From assembly GCA_008477525.1 (NCBI GenBank), contig SPDT01000010.1, positions 1,860,001 to 1,924,000 on the forward strand: a stretch of 64,000 nt of DNA. Reading direction: 5' to 3'. Below, piece by piece: positions 48,940-61,020 of this stretch. The position numbers and the translations under genes are program-made. Numbering within the stretch: position 1 is the stretch's first letter; each line of letters begins with the position of its first letter. Under the pieces are notes generated by a model that was not told the origin of the DNA, did no database searches, and saw nothing but the letters and a program-made list of their open reading frames with translations. This stretch comes from Hypomyces perniciosus (lineage: Eukaryota; Ascomycota; Sordariomycetes; Hypocreales; Hypocreaceae).

Positions 48940-49480
48940 TTATTTATAACTGTTTATATATATTAATATTCCTTTTATATAGCTAAATAAATTAAAATAT
49001 TATTAAAGTAAACTATATAAATTTTATTTAATAAATTATATAAAGTATAGTTAATAAAGTATTAGAAAAAGGCTAAGGTATTATAAAGACTGAAAGGTAT
49101 AATAAAGGTTTTAAATAACTTATACTAGGTTATAAACGCTATGTTTTATTTATATCCTTTTATAATTTTAAATTTATTAAAGGCAGCTATTATATTTAGC
49201 TTAATATAAAATTTAATATTATATAAAGCATTTAATATTTCCTAGATTAGCAATAATAAATAGTAAGTCTTTATAGTAATATTATTAAAGCCTTAATAAT
49301 TTTAATAAATATAAACGCCTCCTTAAAGTTTTACAGTAAAGAGTAAAAGGACAGTATATTTTACTTTAGATTCCTTAATAAATCCTTTAATTAAATTCTT
49401 ATCTAACTATTTTTTTATAACCTGGAATTTATTTAATAATATTAGGCGGTTTTTTTAATATAATAATTCTTTCTTTAATA
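48940..49480 (-). pseudogene. Gypsy E reverse transcriptase relic
   Basis: From 49480 downward on the minus strand: LIKGFIKESKVKYTVLLLF (intact form GFIRPSKSP...), an LIEILNAL-type block, YIKLNIIAAFNK (intact form TKLD...AFN), then a LATFQ-like block and VYFNNILIYL near 48960-49000 (YxDD changed to YFNN). This places E in Ty3/gypsy, distinct from A, B and C by LTR. Confidence 0.85.
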
Positions 49481-49751
49481 AAAGTTTAATTTTATAGTCT
49501 AATAATCTTTTAAAGGGAAGCTTCTTTATTAGCTATAAAAAGAAGCTAATAATTTTATTTTATAGTTAATTAAAAAGCTTCTTTTAAATATTATTTTTTA
49601 TTAATTTTAGCTTTACCTTTATAAATATATTAATATTAGACTTTAATATCCTTTAAAGGTATTTTTTATTATAGCAGTATATAAAGAAATTATGAAAAGC
49701 TATAAAGAATAATATTTATACTGCTATAAAGCTGCTTTATCTTTATAATAT

Positions 49752-50332
49752 TGTTAAAAAGGAGGGCTAAAAAGCAAGGATTTCTGTGTAATTGGGTAAC
49801 CTTCCTATTCTGGCTAGACCCGGAATTAGGCCCGACGCTAGGACCGAGTTCCGGAGGAACTTCGGTGTAAGTCAGGAAATTTCTGTGATCCTTAACGATA
49901 ACAATTGAGCTAGGATCGGCTACCCCGCCTACCCTAGACTCAATACAATAGGCATAATGGCCATTGTGAAAAATCTGACCAAAATGGTTTCCTGTTTGTA
50001 TAGCCGTGAGTCGATTTGACCGATTTTATATATAAATGAATTTTGCGGAAAATAGGAATGCGGCCATAAACCCAATTCTGCCACCGCACACCTATTATTA
50101 GGTCGGAGGACTATTATAGAAGACAAAGCTATTGTTCATACAATTCACTTCTATACCAGCCGCACATACACTAGATATTCTATAGCTTCTAGCTATTAGA
50201 TCATTTACAATTCAATTGTTTATCCATTGTTAACCCAACTAGACTCTCAGTCGTTTCCTTATTGCTGCGTTGGGTGCACCTTCCTAGAAGCTGCACTTAA
50301 ATGAGGTTCAGTATAACCTTGTTATTTTAACA
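49752..50332 (+). repeat. Copia B solo LTR, plus orientation
   Basis: 581 bp, TGTTAAAAAGGAGGG...TTATTTTAACA, with AATAT on both sides (49747-49751, 50333-50337). It has canonical TG...CA ends and hardly any RIP damage, so it inserted late into already mutated gypsy E. The 65-codon minus ORF 49929-50126 is part of the LTR and recurs at 51811. Confidence 0.95.
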
Positions 50333-51605
50333 AATATATTTATAAAGGGATCTTTATTAAGCTTTCATAGTTAATATACTTTATATTCTTACTTTTATAT
50401 AGTTTCTATTAGGTTTATTTAAGTTAATTCTATATATTAAGCAGATAGGTTTTTATACAATTAAATAAATAATATTGCAGTAAATATTTAAATATTTATT
50501 AAATTAGGTTATTTATATAGCGCTACTGCTGCAGGTTTATTAAGTATTAGTATATTTAGCTTAGGGAGTTGCATTAGGTTATATTAATATAAATATTAGC
50601 AGCTATTGGCTATAAGCATTATTAAAATTAATATTAAAGGCTTATTTAATATTATCTATACTTTAATCTCTAATCCTTTATAGTTATTAAATTAATAAAT
50701 GTAATAGTAATTTTACTTTAATATTAATATAAAGTTAATATATAAGTCCCTTTTTCCTTATTAAGGTATTATTTCTTTTAGTATATTTTTAATATAGGTT
50801 TAAAACCTAACTTTCGTTTTAACCTTTTTTTTTATCTTTTTTAATCTATTATTTTATTTCTTGCTAATAATATAAAATATTAACTTTAAAGGTTTGCCTA
50901 AAATATTGATATTATATAGGATAGTTATTAAACTACGAATTATTAATGCAGTATAAGTTTAAAAGCAATAATTTATTAAATAATATTATAAGTTAAAGGT
51001 AATTGTTAATATAGGCTAGTTAATATTAAGATTATATTGCTATAGTTATAGTATTTTAAAAATAAAAGGGTTTTAATTTAAAAGATTAATTATAAAAAAT
51101 ATATATAGCTCTCTATATTCCCTTATTCCTATATCTAGGATTATATAATTTATAAACTATACTGCTACTTTACTATTAACTAAAATAAAACTCTTTAATT
51201 TAAGTAATTATATTATTAGGATTTAAGACTTTTAAAGAAAATATTAATTTATAAAGCTTTATATTAAATAGCTATTATTAATAAAGGTTAATATAGTTAC
51301 TAGTAAATATATAAGGAATAATATAATATAAATAAATAATAATTTACGATTTATAGTATTTAAAATTAATAGTCTATTATTAATAATAATCTATTATATC
51401 TATAAAGGCATTAAGTTTATAGGCTATTTTAATATTTTATTGCGCTTTTTAATATAATATTATTAAGAAATTACTTTTTTCCCTGCCTTCCTATATTAAA
51501 GGTTATATCTTTATAAGCGAGTATATCGCTAAAGGTAACCAATCCTTTAATAAAGCTAGTTTTATTAATATAGTATAAAAATAGGTTTTTATAGTATAAT
51601 AGGTT

Positions 51606-52185
51606 TGTTAAAATAACAAGGTTATACTGAACCTCATTTATGTGTAGCTTCTAGGAAGCTGCACACAACGCAGTAATGAGGAAACGACTGAGAGTCTAAT
51701 TGGGTTAACAATGGATAAACAATTGAATTGTAACTGAACTAATAGCTAGAAAGCTATAGAATATCTAGTGATGTGCGGCTGGATTGTAGAAGTGATTGTA
51801 GAACAATGCTTTGTCTTCTACAATAGTCCTCCGACCTAATAATAGGTGTGCGGTGGCAGAATTGGGTTCGTGGCCGCATTCCTATTTTCCGCAAAATTTA
51901 TTTGTATGTAAAATCGGTCAAATCGACTCACGGCCATACAAACGGGAAACCATTTTGGTCAGATTTTTCACAATGGCCATTATGCCCATTGTATTGAGTC
52001 TAGGGTAGGCGGGGTAGCTGGTCCTAGCTCAATTGTTATCGTTGAAGATAACAGAAATTTCCTGACTTACACCGAAGTTCCTCCGGAACTCGGTCCTAGC
52101 GTCGGGCCTAATTCCGGGTCTAGCCAGAATAGGAAGGTTACCCAATTACACAGAAATCCTTGCTTTTTAGCCCTCCTTTTTAACA
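51606..52185 (-). repeat. Copia B solo LTR, minus orientation
   Basis: 580 bp, TGTTAAAATAACAAGG...CTCCTTTTTAACA, with AGGTT on both sides (51601-51605, 52186-52190). Nearly unmutated. It is inverted relative to the copy at 49752, 1.27 kb away, forming a large inverted repeat. Confidence 0.95.
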
Positions 52186-53771
52186 AGGTTATTTCTTTAA
52201 GCTAGGAAATACTAGTACTATAGGAACTAGGGAATAGGAATTTATAGTACTAGTACACCTTTTCCCTAGCTTAAAGTATATACCCTGCTTTAAAGCGCTA
52301 TAGTGCTATTGCTTTAATATATTTTATATTTTAAAAAGCTACTACTATATCTTTATAAAGTTTAAAGTCCTATAATATTAGCTTTCTGTTTTTTTTATAT
52401 AATTATTAACTATATATTAGCTGCTATAGTAATAATATAGGTTATAAAGTTATTAATATTTTTTGCGTTATAAGGCAAAGGATATAGTATTTAACTATAT
52501 AAAATCGCCTATATTTTTTTACTTTAAAAGGTATAGTTTATTTTAAAGTAAAGTTTATTAAATAATATAGTTACTATTTAACTTTTTAAACTTACAGTTA
52601 CTTTTAAGTTTAATATAATAGGCCTGCTCTTTAAAATTATTATAAACTTTTTAATTAAAAATTCTTTAAATAGACTAGTTATTTTTACTTATAGGCTTAT
52701 TGCTTTTATTAGTAAAGGCAGCGGCTATCCCTTTAAATACTTTAAAGTAAAAGGCATTAACCTTTTAGGTATTAGTTTTGCCAGTTTAAGCTATTAGTTT
52801 ATAGAACTTAATAATAAAGTTTTAAAATAGGTTATTTACTATATAGTAGATATTAAACTTTTAGGCAGTAGATTGTAAAAGGTTAAAAGTTTTATACTAT
52901 AAGTTTAAAAATTTAATAAAAGTTTTACTATTTCTTTATTCTTATATTATATAGTTATCTTTTTTTATTATAATATAGTTAAATGCCTTTTATATTAAAT
53001 TATAAGTATTACTATCTAGTTAATTACTAATATAAAGGATATATTTATAAAGGGTATTAAAATATTTAGTATTAATTATAATATTATATAGTATAATAGT
53101 ATACTAGTTTATATACTTTTATTAATAGGTTTTTATATCTTTATCTTTAGTATTAAATTTATCTTTAAAGATATCGGCTTAATGCCTTAAAATATTATTA
53201 CTTTTAGCTTTAATAAACTTATCGATTATATCGCTTTAGCTTTAAACTTTATATTAAATAAACTTTAGGTTTTTAATAATAGTAGTATTTTTAGACTCTT
53301 TTTATTCTAAAGCTATATTAAAGTTATACTTTTAGTTTTAAAAGTAGTTAAAGATAATATTCAAGAACTGTTTAAGTTTTAGCGCTTAAAGCTATAGGGT
53401 TAGGTTATAATAATTATTATAAGTTTTTAAGATAGTATAAATATAAAGCTAATTGCAAAAGTAATTAACAAGTCTCGCTTTTTAATTAAAGTCCCTTTCT
53501 ATACTCTTTATTCTTACTTTAGTATTTTTAAATTAAATATAGGCTAGGGAATTAAATCTAGGCTAAAAGGCTAGGCTAAGGTATATTCTTTACTATAAAA
53601 ATATAGGCTTTTAGGCTTAAGGGTTTTGCTATAGTTAAAGATAAGTAAATTTCTTATAAGATATAAGGCTTTTTATAGTATTGCAATTAGGCCATTAATA
53701 ACTTTATTAATCTTTTTAGGCAAGGTTAAGGGCTAAAGGTAACGGCGCAGTTATTATAGGAAGGCATAAAC

Positions 53772-53933
53772 TATTACAGTATATAAAGCAGTAGGTTAAA
53801 GTAATATCTTAATTATGCCTTAAATAAGGCAAAAAGCTATAAAAATATAGTTTAAAGGTATAGGATTAAGTTATTATATAAGGATGCATATAATACTGAT
53901 AAGTTATTGGAGGGCAGGTTTAGTGCCGTAATA
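53772..53933 (-). repeat. Gypsy E 5' LTR
   Basis: 162 bp, TATTACAGTATATAAAGC...GTGCCGTAATA, followed by CCTTT. Confidence 0.92.
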
Positions 53934-54290
53934 CCTTTGCTATTAATATATAAATAATTTACTTTACTTTTCTTTTTTTAATTTACTATTATATATATTT
54001 TACTTTACTTTTCTTTTACTTATAAGTTTAATTTTTATTTACTTTTCTCTTTTCTTTTTTTTCTTTCTCTTTATCTCTTTTTCTCTCTCTCTCTCTTTAT
54101 AGCCACTTCCTTTATAAATATTCTTTCCTTTTACTTTATATTACTAGTTAAATTATTATATAATAGTAGTTCCTTTTTTAAATTTAGCCTATTATAATAA
54201 ATTCTCTTTTTCCTTTTATACTAAATATTACTACTTTATAAATTTTATATAGTTAATTTTTTACTATAACTTTTTATTTAATATATTTAT

Positions 54291-54566
54291 TGTGGCCGAG
54301 CGCGGCACAGCTATGTGGAGCATAGAGAGATGGGAAACGAAGCTTGATTCTATGAAAGAGAATATGCCGTAGTGGCCTCGCTATATATACACATAGCCAA
54401 CACAAAGAAGAAGCTGTGTGCAGGCGCTGTAAGCGCCTGCATAGTCTGACACATCGCTTATGCGATGTGTATGTCAGCTCGTATCTGCTGACAGAGCAGA
54501 TAAGAGATTCCTAGCGCCGGCCCTAGCGCTAACAAGCGGTAGGGCCCCGGCCTACTCAACCCAACA
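54291..54566 (-). repeat. Copia D solo LTR with three hairpins
   Basis: 276 bp, TGTGGCCGAGCGCGG...CTCAACCCAACA, flanked by TTTAT on both sides (54286-54290, 54567-54571), inside gypsy B copy 2. It is unmutated and GC-rich against its AT-rich host. It contains three consecutive perfect hairpins: 54419-54441 (10-bp stem, loop GTA), 54449-54470 (9-bp stem ACACATCGC, loop TTAT) and 54482-54502 (8-bp stem TATCTGCT). This is the best copy of the LTR also seen at 10514, 34533 and 35601. Confidence 0.95.
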
Positions 54567-55891
54567 TTTATTATTTAACTTTAATAAAATAATAGTAATC
54601 TTATAATATCCTAAAACCTGAATATAATAAACCTATTTTCACTTACAGTTAATATTATTTTAATTATATCTCTATTAAAATATCTTTACTTTAAAATTAC
54701 TATACCTTTACTATTAAAATACTATAAAGCTGCTAATAACGTACTTTAGTAAATATTTTAATATAAATATAACTATTAAGTACTATTAATTTACTATAAA
54801 TACCCTGCCTGATATTACTATTATTTTAAGCTTTTAACTAAATAAAATATAAAGTTTAAAAAAAGAAACTGCTTTAACATTATAATAATAAATATAAATT
54901 TATATAATCTAAAAATCAAGCGTCCTATATTAATTTATATTATAATAGCTGCTTTTAAAATAATTTTATTATTTTTAAATAATAAATTATATAATTTAAT
55001 TGCCTATTAATTTATAAATACTATTAAAATATTAATTGAATATTTTTAAAAGTCTTTTATTAATAAACTAAATACTTTAATATTACTTTTCTATTATATA
55101 ATATTAGTTAATAAATAGCTAGTCTATAATAGTATTATTATATATTTAATATCAAAAGAACTTTATATTAATATAGTAAAAGTTGAATTTAGCTAAAAAG
55201 GAAAAAGAGAAAAAGTTTATAGTAAATAAATAATATTACGATTAAAACTTAAAGCATTTAAATCTTTAAATTACTCTTAATAAAATAAACTCTTTTATAA
55301 CTATTACAGCTATTATATATATTTTTGGTTTAATATATATTCCTTTATTTATAATAAACAGTTTTTAGTTAATTACTATATAATATATTTATATATTAAA
55401 AATGCCGATATTTCGTTAAATATACTCTATTACTATAAAAGATTATAATAAAGTATTATTTAAAGATAAAGACAATTAATTATTATTTAATACTAATATT
55501 ACTGTTTATTTACTATAAAATAAATACTATTATAAATGTATTTTTTATTTTTAATTAATTAATTAAAACTATATAGTATTTTACTCCCTTTAACTTTATA
55601 ATACTTTATAGTAATACTTAACTATTTATAAATAAATTACTATTTATCTTTTTAAATTAAGTTAATATTAAGAAAATTACTTTTCTTTTATTAAATCTTA
55701 TTAGTGTTTAAATAGTCTTTTTATTTAATTAAATATAAGCGCTATATTCCTTTATATTTATAATTAATCACTTTTTTAATTTTCAATAGCTTTTTAGTAT
55801 TTAAAGGGTAATTTATTAATTTAAAGGGTTCTCCTTTATAGCTATAATATAGCTTAAAATTTATAATATTAAAAATATTATAAATTTTAAT

Positions 55892-56666
55892 AGAGTAGTA
55901 CTATTTATATAGATAAAAATTGCTATTTATATAGATAGTCTATACACTACCCGCAAAAATCTCCCTATAGCTCTATATACTCTATAACTTAATTCTTTAT
56001 ATAACAGTTATTTACAATATATTAGATTACTTTAAATAATAAATCTTTATTATCCCCTTTATCTACTTATATAAAGGCTAACTATTCTCCCGGCTATATA
56101 GCTGGTATAATTTTATTAATCCCCTTTTTAATTCTAGCTAAAGCTATAGCTAAGATATAGCTTTATTGTTGCAATATTTTAGTAACCCGCAAGCCTCCGC
56201 GGCCCCTAGAACACTAAAATAATAATCTAGAGCTTTATAGCGTGTACTATAAGCTAATAAAGCTATTTATCTCGAATTATAAAAGGGCTTACTAAATACT
56301 AAGGTCTAGTTAGTATATAAGCGGTCGCCCTTTAGGTTACCCCTTAAATCACTTTTGCCCTTTTTATAATTACTATAACTATTAAAGTTATTAAATTTAT
56401 TAAATCTAGTAAGTCTATTATATAAAATTAATATTCCCTACTGCTATTATTATTACAATTAATAGCTTAAAGTGTAATTAATATAGGCAGTTTTCTATTA
56501 TTTAGCAATTAGGGTTGTTTATAGAGATTTTAAATAATATTAAAGTCTTAAATATAAAGGAGCAGTTTATGTAAATCTTAATATATATAACTATTAATAG
56601 GATTCCCTATTTAAAATAATAGCAGACTTATTAAAGGCTTTATAAGGTATTATTGCAGATATATAT
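55892..56666. other. Unassigned relic between gypsy B copy 2 and element C copy 2
   Basis: It starts abruptly where gypsy B similarity ends. A CTATTTATATAGATA direct repeat occurs within 55899-55937. On the minus strand about 56110-56420 gives a gag-like basic Asn/Lys/Ser-rich stretch (FNNFNSYSNYKKGKS), with moderately GC-rich sequence near 56200-56220, but no domain can be named. Element C was inserted in this unit. Confidence 0.4.
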
Positions 56667-57073
56667 TTTGTTGAGAGGGAATTGGCACTTTAAAACACAC
56701 ACACAACACACATATACACCTATATACAACAACTGGTATCGAGCGCGGGAACCGCGCTCCTGACAGAACTATGAAGCGGCGATTGAGTAATATAGGGGCT
56801 AAAAAGATACTGCGGATTATTTGATCATAATGCCGGCAGCTAAAAGCAACTAACAGTTACCTTTATATGCCTCAGCGACTGTGTTTTTACAGGTAGGGTT
56901 ATATGTTGAAGGGGGAAAAAGGTTATTATTTATTAAACTAGGTCTATCTGTATATCTTTATACTCCCGTGCTTTCCTAATCTAGTGGCTGCTTATTTAAG
57001 CAGCCAACCTTTTTCAGGTAAGCTAATAAGAAAAAATGCTGGTGTATTAGGTATATCAGTTACCCCTGACAAA
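56667..57073 (-). repeat. Element C 3' LTR (copy 2)
   Basis: 407 bp, TTTGTTGAGAGGG...ACCCCTGACAAA. The purine tract (TATAGAGAGGGT on the minus strand) abuts it at 57074. Confidence 0.92.
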
Positions 57074-58063
57074 ACCCTCTCTATAAGTATTTATGAATGA
57101 AAGTAGTGAATCTCGATAAAACGCTTTTTCTATTAATCCCTTTAATACTAGTATAATAATATTTAAGGAAAATGTAAATAATATAGGAAAGTAGTGGAAA
57201 AAGTATTATTAAAAGAAAGAAAAAAAAAAGAAAAAAAAGGAAAGAAAATCAAAAGCAGAACTATTGCCGTTTATATTATTAATTCCTCCCTGTCTAATCT
57301 ATATTAAATTATTCCTTTCCTGTCAGAATTATTATAATTAAATAGTCCCCTTTTATTAATCTCTTTATCGCTAGGCATTTTAAGCTGCTATCCGCTTATC
57401 TTATATCGGTTATCTTATTATTTATATAAGTGTATAAACTTATTCTCAGATATTATTTTAAGCTGATTTATCTATTAGCCTAGGTAAGGTTAAGCTGCAG
57501 TATATATTTAAGGCTGTAATTTACTAGACTTGGGAATATTAAAGTACAGTTTTCCTTATTACTGCTATAAAGGCTATTATTATAGCTTGCCCTTTTTCGC
57601 CTAGTTTTAAAAGAGCCTTCTTATTATTTTTAATTGCTTGCTAGTTAGGTTTAGTAGTAACTCCTAAAACTTTTTCATCCTTTAAGTTTTAGTTATCCTT
57701 TAACGCGTTAGAAAAGCTATTACTTTCTTTAAAGGAAACCGACTCTGTATCCGAGGTTTTAGTATTATTAGCGATAGCTAGTACAGTTAATGGGGGTCTT
57801 ACAGGTTATAGCATTACCAAGAAATGCATTAACCTACTTTTAATTGCCAGTCCTGCTATTATTTTTATAAAAGACGCTGCTTATATTGCTGGGCTAGTAG
57901 TATTATTTTATTTCTTCACTACTAATACTATTTACAGAGCAGGGGAGAATACTTTTCTTTTCCTTTACTGTAACTGGCTTAGCTATATAGCTGAGGGTGC
58001 AGGTATTGTTAGTGTAGGAAGTTATATTCTAGGTGCTGGCTGCTATTGTTAGAATCTTCTTTA

Positions 58064-61020
58064 GATGCCTAGAGGTGGGAAGGCAACTGATTATTGAGAA
58101 AGACTATTATTATAACAGATTAACCTATTCTCCTTTATAGGGTTATTTACCGGTACTGTTAGGTTAGCTAAGCACTAACTATTAATTTTTATTATATTCC
58201 TCCTATAAGTTATTTTAAAAGGAGCCTATTAGCCTTAATTTAATTCGATTAAATAATACTTAATTAAAAAAGGTAAGATATTTTTAACGTTTATCCTAGA
58301 ATTTATAATAGCAAGTTCATTTACTGCTAAAGATTAGTGCAAAACCTAAATAATATCTATATAGCTTTTAGCCGAGTACTTAAAGTATAGGTACTAGCAT
58401 TAATCTTAGAGTAGAAGTTCGAATCCCTTTAGGTTAGTCGTTCTATACTTTCTAAGGCTAAAAGAGATAGGGATCCTGCTTAAAGGTCTTGCTAATCGAC
58501 TTAATTTAACGCTAATAAGTCTATAGAGCGTTTACTGGATCTAGAATAGGCTTAAGTAGTTATATTTATTAGCTCTAGGTTATTCTATATATAGGACTAT
58601 ATAAAAGCTAAATGAATAGGGAAATCCAGCTTTTTTAACTGTATAGGCCTATAAATTAAAGAACTGCTGCGCTTAGCGCTTGCGGTTATATCTGTAAAAG
58701 TTAAAGTAATAGAGGTACCCGCGTTTATTAAAAATATAAGTATACTAGTATTTAAGGAAATAAATTAACCCTATAAGAATTTATTATCCTTTAGTAAAGT
58801 ACTAGAAGTTTTATAGTCTATTAAGAATACTAAAAGCTTAAAGTATTATTTAATTAAAGGCAGGGGTACCTTTAAAAGCGTTTATAGGTATTATTATTTT
58901 AACTTAGGCTGCTTTAATAGTCGCTAGTCCTTTTACTACTATATAAAGTATTGCCTTTAAAGTAAAGTTTAATGCCTATCTTTTATAGGAAAGGTTATAT
59001 AAAAAGTTATAGATATCTTTAATATAAAAGCGCTATTTATTTACCTTAAAGTTAGGTATTAGTATAAGATTTTTATAGTAAATATAGCTTAAAGTAATTA
59101 TTGTTTTAATTAATAGTTATAAGTAGCTAATAGTATATTAGTTAAGTTAAAGGTAGATCTATAATAGTTAATAGCTATATTAACTTATAATAGGATTAAT
59201 AGTAAAGTTTTATTTATTTAGCCTAAAAAAGTTCCTAGCGTGGCTTAGGGATATTTAGCCGATATAGTAGGGGAGTAGAGTTTTCAGCTTGTCTTTTATA
59301 GGCTAGAAAAACAGAGTAAGAGGGTAAAGGTCTTTTTTTAAATGGAATATTATAGTAAAGAAGGAAGAAAAGTGTAATTAAATAGTTTTAGAGCAGGATT
59401 TAAAGTAAGGGCAATATTTTAGTTATAGTAAGATAGGATTATATTTAAGTGGATAAAGAGAAGGAAAAAAGGCAGAGTATAATATTATTTTTATTTTTTA
59501 TAGGTATAGGTATACGGTTCGGTATATAGGGTGGTTTCTTTATTGTGTGTGAATTACTGTTCCTTTAAAGTGGCCTTTATAACTTACTTATTTTTTTATC
59601 TTCCTTTCTTTCTCTCTTTTTTCTTTTCCTTTTAATTTTTCCTCAGCTATTATTTAATTATAAAAGATCCCGCTAAAAAAGCCTACTATCAGTTGCCTAA
59701 TATAGCCGACTTTATTGATATACCCGTTATAGGCAAGAAAACCTTTAGTAAGATTTCTTTGTCTTAGAAAGGTTAAACTTAGCTTTATCTCTCTGCTTAG
59801 CTGTTTACCCCGGATAAGGCTTTAGTAAATAGGTATTATTTAATTGGTATCCTTGTTCTGACTTTATTTAAGTCTGAGAGTGTTTTGCCGTTTAGATTAT
59901 AGGTGGTGTTAATATTAGTCGGTTAAACTTGCCAATTTATTTAAAGATTGCTTTCTCCCCTTTATTTATATTATCTTTATCGCTTTTATTGTTTATAAAA
60001 GGTTATACCCCCGAGGAATATTTTTAGCGCTATGCTTTTAAAGGCTTTTAGTTATATTTTTAGAATATTATACGCGCTATTAAAGGAAAGCTTTTTAAGC
60101 CTATTTATATCCCAGTAAAGATTTTGTATATTTATAGGTGGTTCTTTTATGCTTTTTTTAAGCGGATAAAGTGTATTAAGGCCCTGTTTATATTGTTTTA
60201 TAGATAGCGCAATCCTTAGTTCTGCCAGGGGTGCCTTTAGATTTAGTTTATTACTGTTACAACTGTTAAGGAATATATTTTATTCCCTTTTTGTAACTGT
60301 ATCTCTATCCTAGGTTTTTAATAAAGGGACTATTTAAATTGCCTTTAGTCTAGGGCCTTTTTTTATATTTAGCGATATCTTTTTAGTTACCAGCTTTAAT
60401 AAAGTGACCGAGGTATAGCTACTACTTTCTTTAAGAAGGATTAGACATTTACTTTTATTAGGCTAGTAGTCTTTAACTATTTTAATCTTTTAATAGCCCT
60501 TTATTTTATAAAAGACTTTCTTTATTTTAAAGGAAATAAAAAGGCAGAGAGTTAGGCAATTTAATAGGTTTAGAAGTTTATCTCGGCTTTTATTATTAAA
60601 AAATAAGCAGTTAATAAAGAAATATAGTTAATAAATTATTTAATCTTACAGTTTTCTTCTTTATAGTATACCTAGGTTATATTTTTTATAGGCGGGGCAG
60701 TAAACTTTAGTTAGCGGCTATCTCCTCCCCTTTAAAAATAATACCCAGCAGCTATTTTTTAAGAATATTGCTGCTTATCCTCTTTTATATATCCTTTATA
60801 TAAAGGTAATTATCCCAACTTATCTGGTTTATTCCAGGAATAGCTACCTTAAAGTGTTATAAGGGATTGCGTTTTAGTTAAAATATCTCTTTTTCCTTTA
60901 ACTTATAAGTATATACCCTAGTTCTCAGCTAAACCATTTAATCTTATTAACTATACGTTCCTTTAATAGCTAAAAAGTCGCTATAAACCTCTTTAAGTTC
61001 TTGGTTATTAATGACTTTAA
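58064..61020 (+). pseudogene. Element C antisense coding relic (copy 2), unknown function
   Basis: Plus-strand relic opposite to pol. From an ATG at 58064 (MPRGGKATDY) one frame stays readable to about 59930, its stops falling mostly at CAA/CAG/TGG-derived positions. It includes VIEVPAFIKN near 58710, a Cys/His/Tyr-rich block NLGCFNSR.SFYYYIKYC near 58900-58960 that could be a decayed zinc finger, and DPAKKAYYQLPNIADFIDI at about 59666. From about 59995 the readable frame is the next one (YTPEEYF, KGKLFKPIYIP, FCQGCL, IGGAVNFS near 60700) to about 61020. A pyrimidine tract ending TTTCCTCAG at 59646 looks like a 3' splice site or a boundary between two genes. I recognise no family. Copy 1 carries the same block. 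Confidence 0.5.

Larger units (their letters stand above)
46161..53933 (-). mobile_element. Gypsy E LTR retrotransposon, full length, with two solo LTRs inside
   Basis: Short 162-bp LTRs at 46161-46322 and 53772-53933 with target duplication CCTTT (46156-46160, 53934-53938), inside gypsy B. A long pyrimidine run (11 C, then TTTT, about 46326-46340) directly after the left LTR is the reverse of a polypurine tract, so pol runs on the minus strand, as the RT and RNase H relics confirm. Without two copia B solo LTRs (49752-50332, 51606-52185) it is 6.6 kb. The gag side (about 51-53.7 kb) shows no motif I can name. Confidence 0.92.
37894..55891 (-). mobile_element. Gypsy B retrotransposon, copy 2, truncated and filled with insertions
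   Basis: It begins with the left (3') LTR at 37894. The interior follows copy 1 positions 2221 to about 4166 in four pieces (38154-38270, 46012-46160, 53939-54290, 54572-55891), separated by gypsy A, gypsy E and a copia D solo LTR. Similarity to copy 1 stops abruptly at about 55891, so the 5' two thirds with RT, gag and the second LTR are missing. The pyrimidine run CCCCCCTTTTATA after the LTR gives the minus orientation. T-rich and CT-rich low-complexity DNA lies at 53950-54110. Confidence 0.88.

Noticed and set aside
49929..50126. 65-codon ORF repeated almost identically at 51811-52008 and related to 12377-12634
   Set aside because: It repeats because it lies inside the copia B LTR. The more mutated LTR copies do not keep it open, and LTRs of this type do not normally code.
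58408..58425. AGTTCGAATCC word resembling a tRNA T-arm in element C
   Set aside because: No matching acceptor, D or anticodon arm around it. Copy 1 has AGTTTAAATCC, and the word lies in the antisense coding relic.
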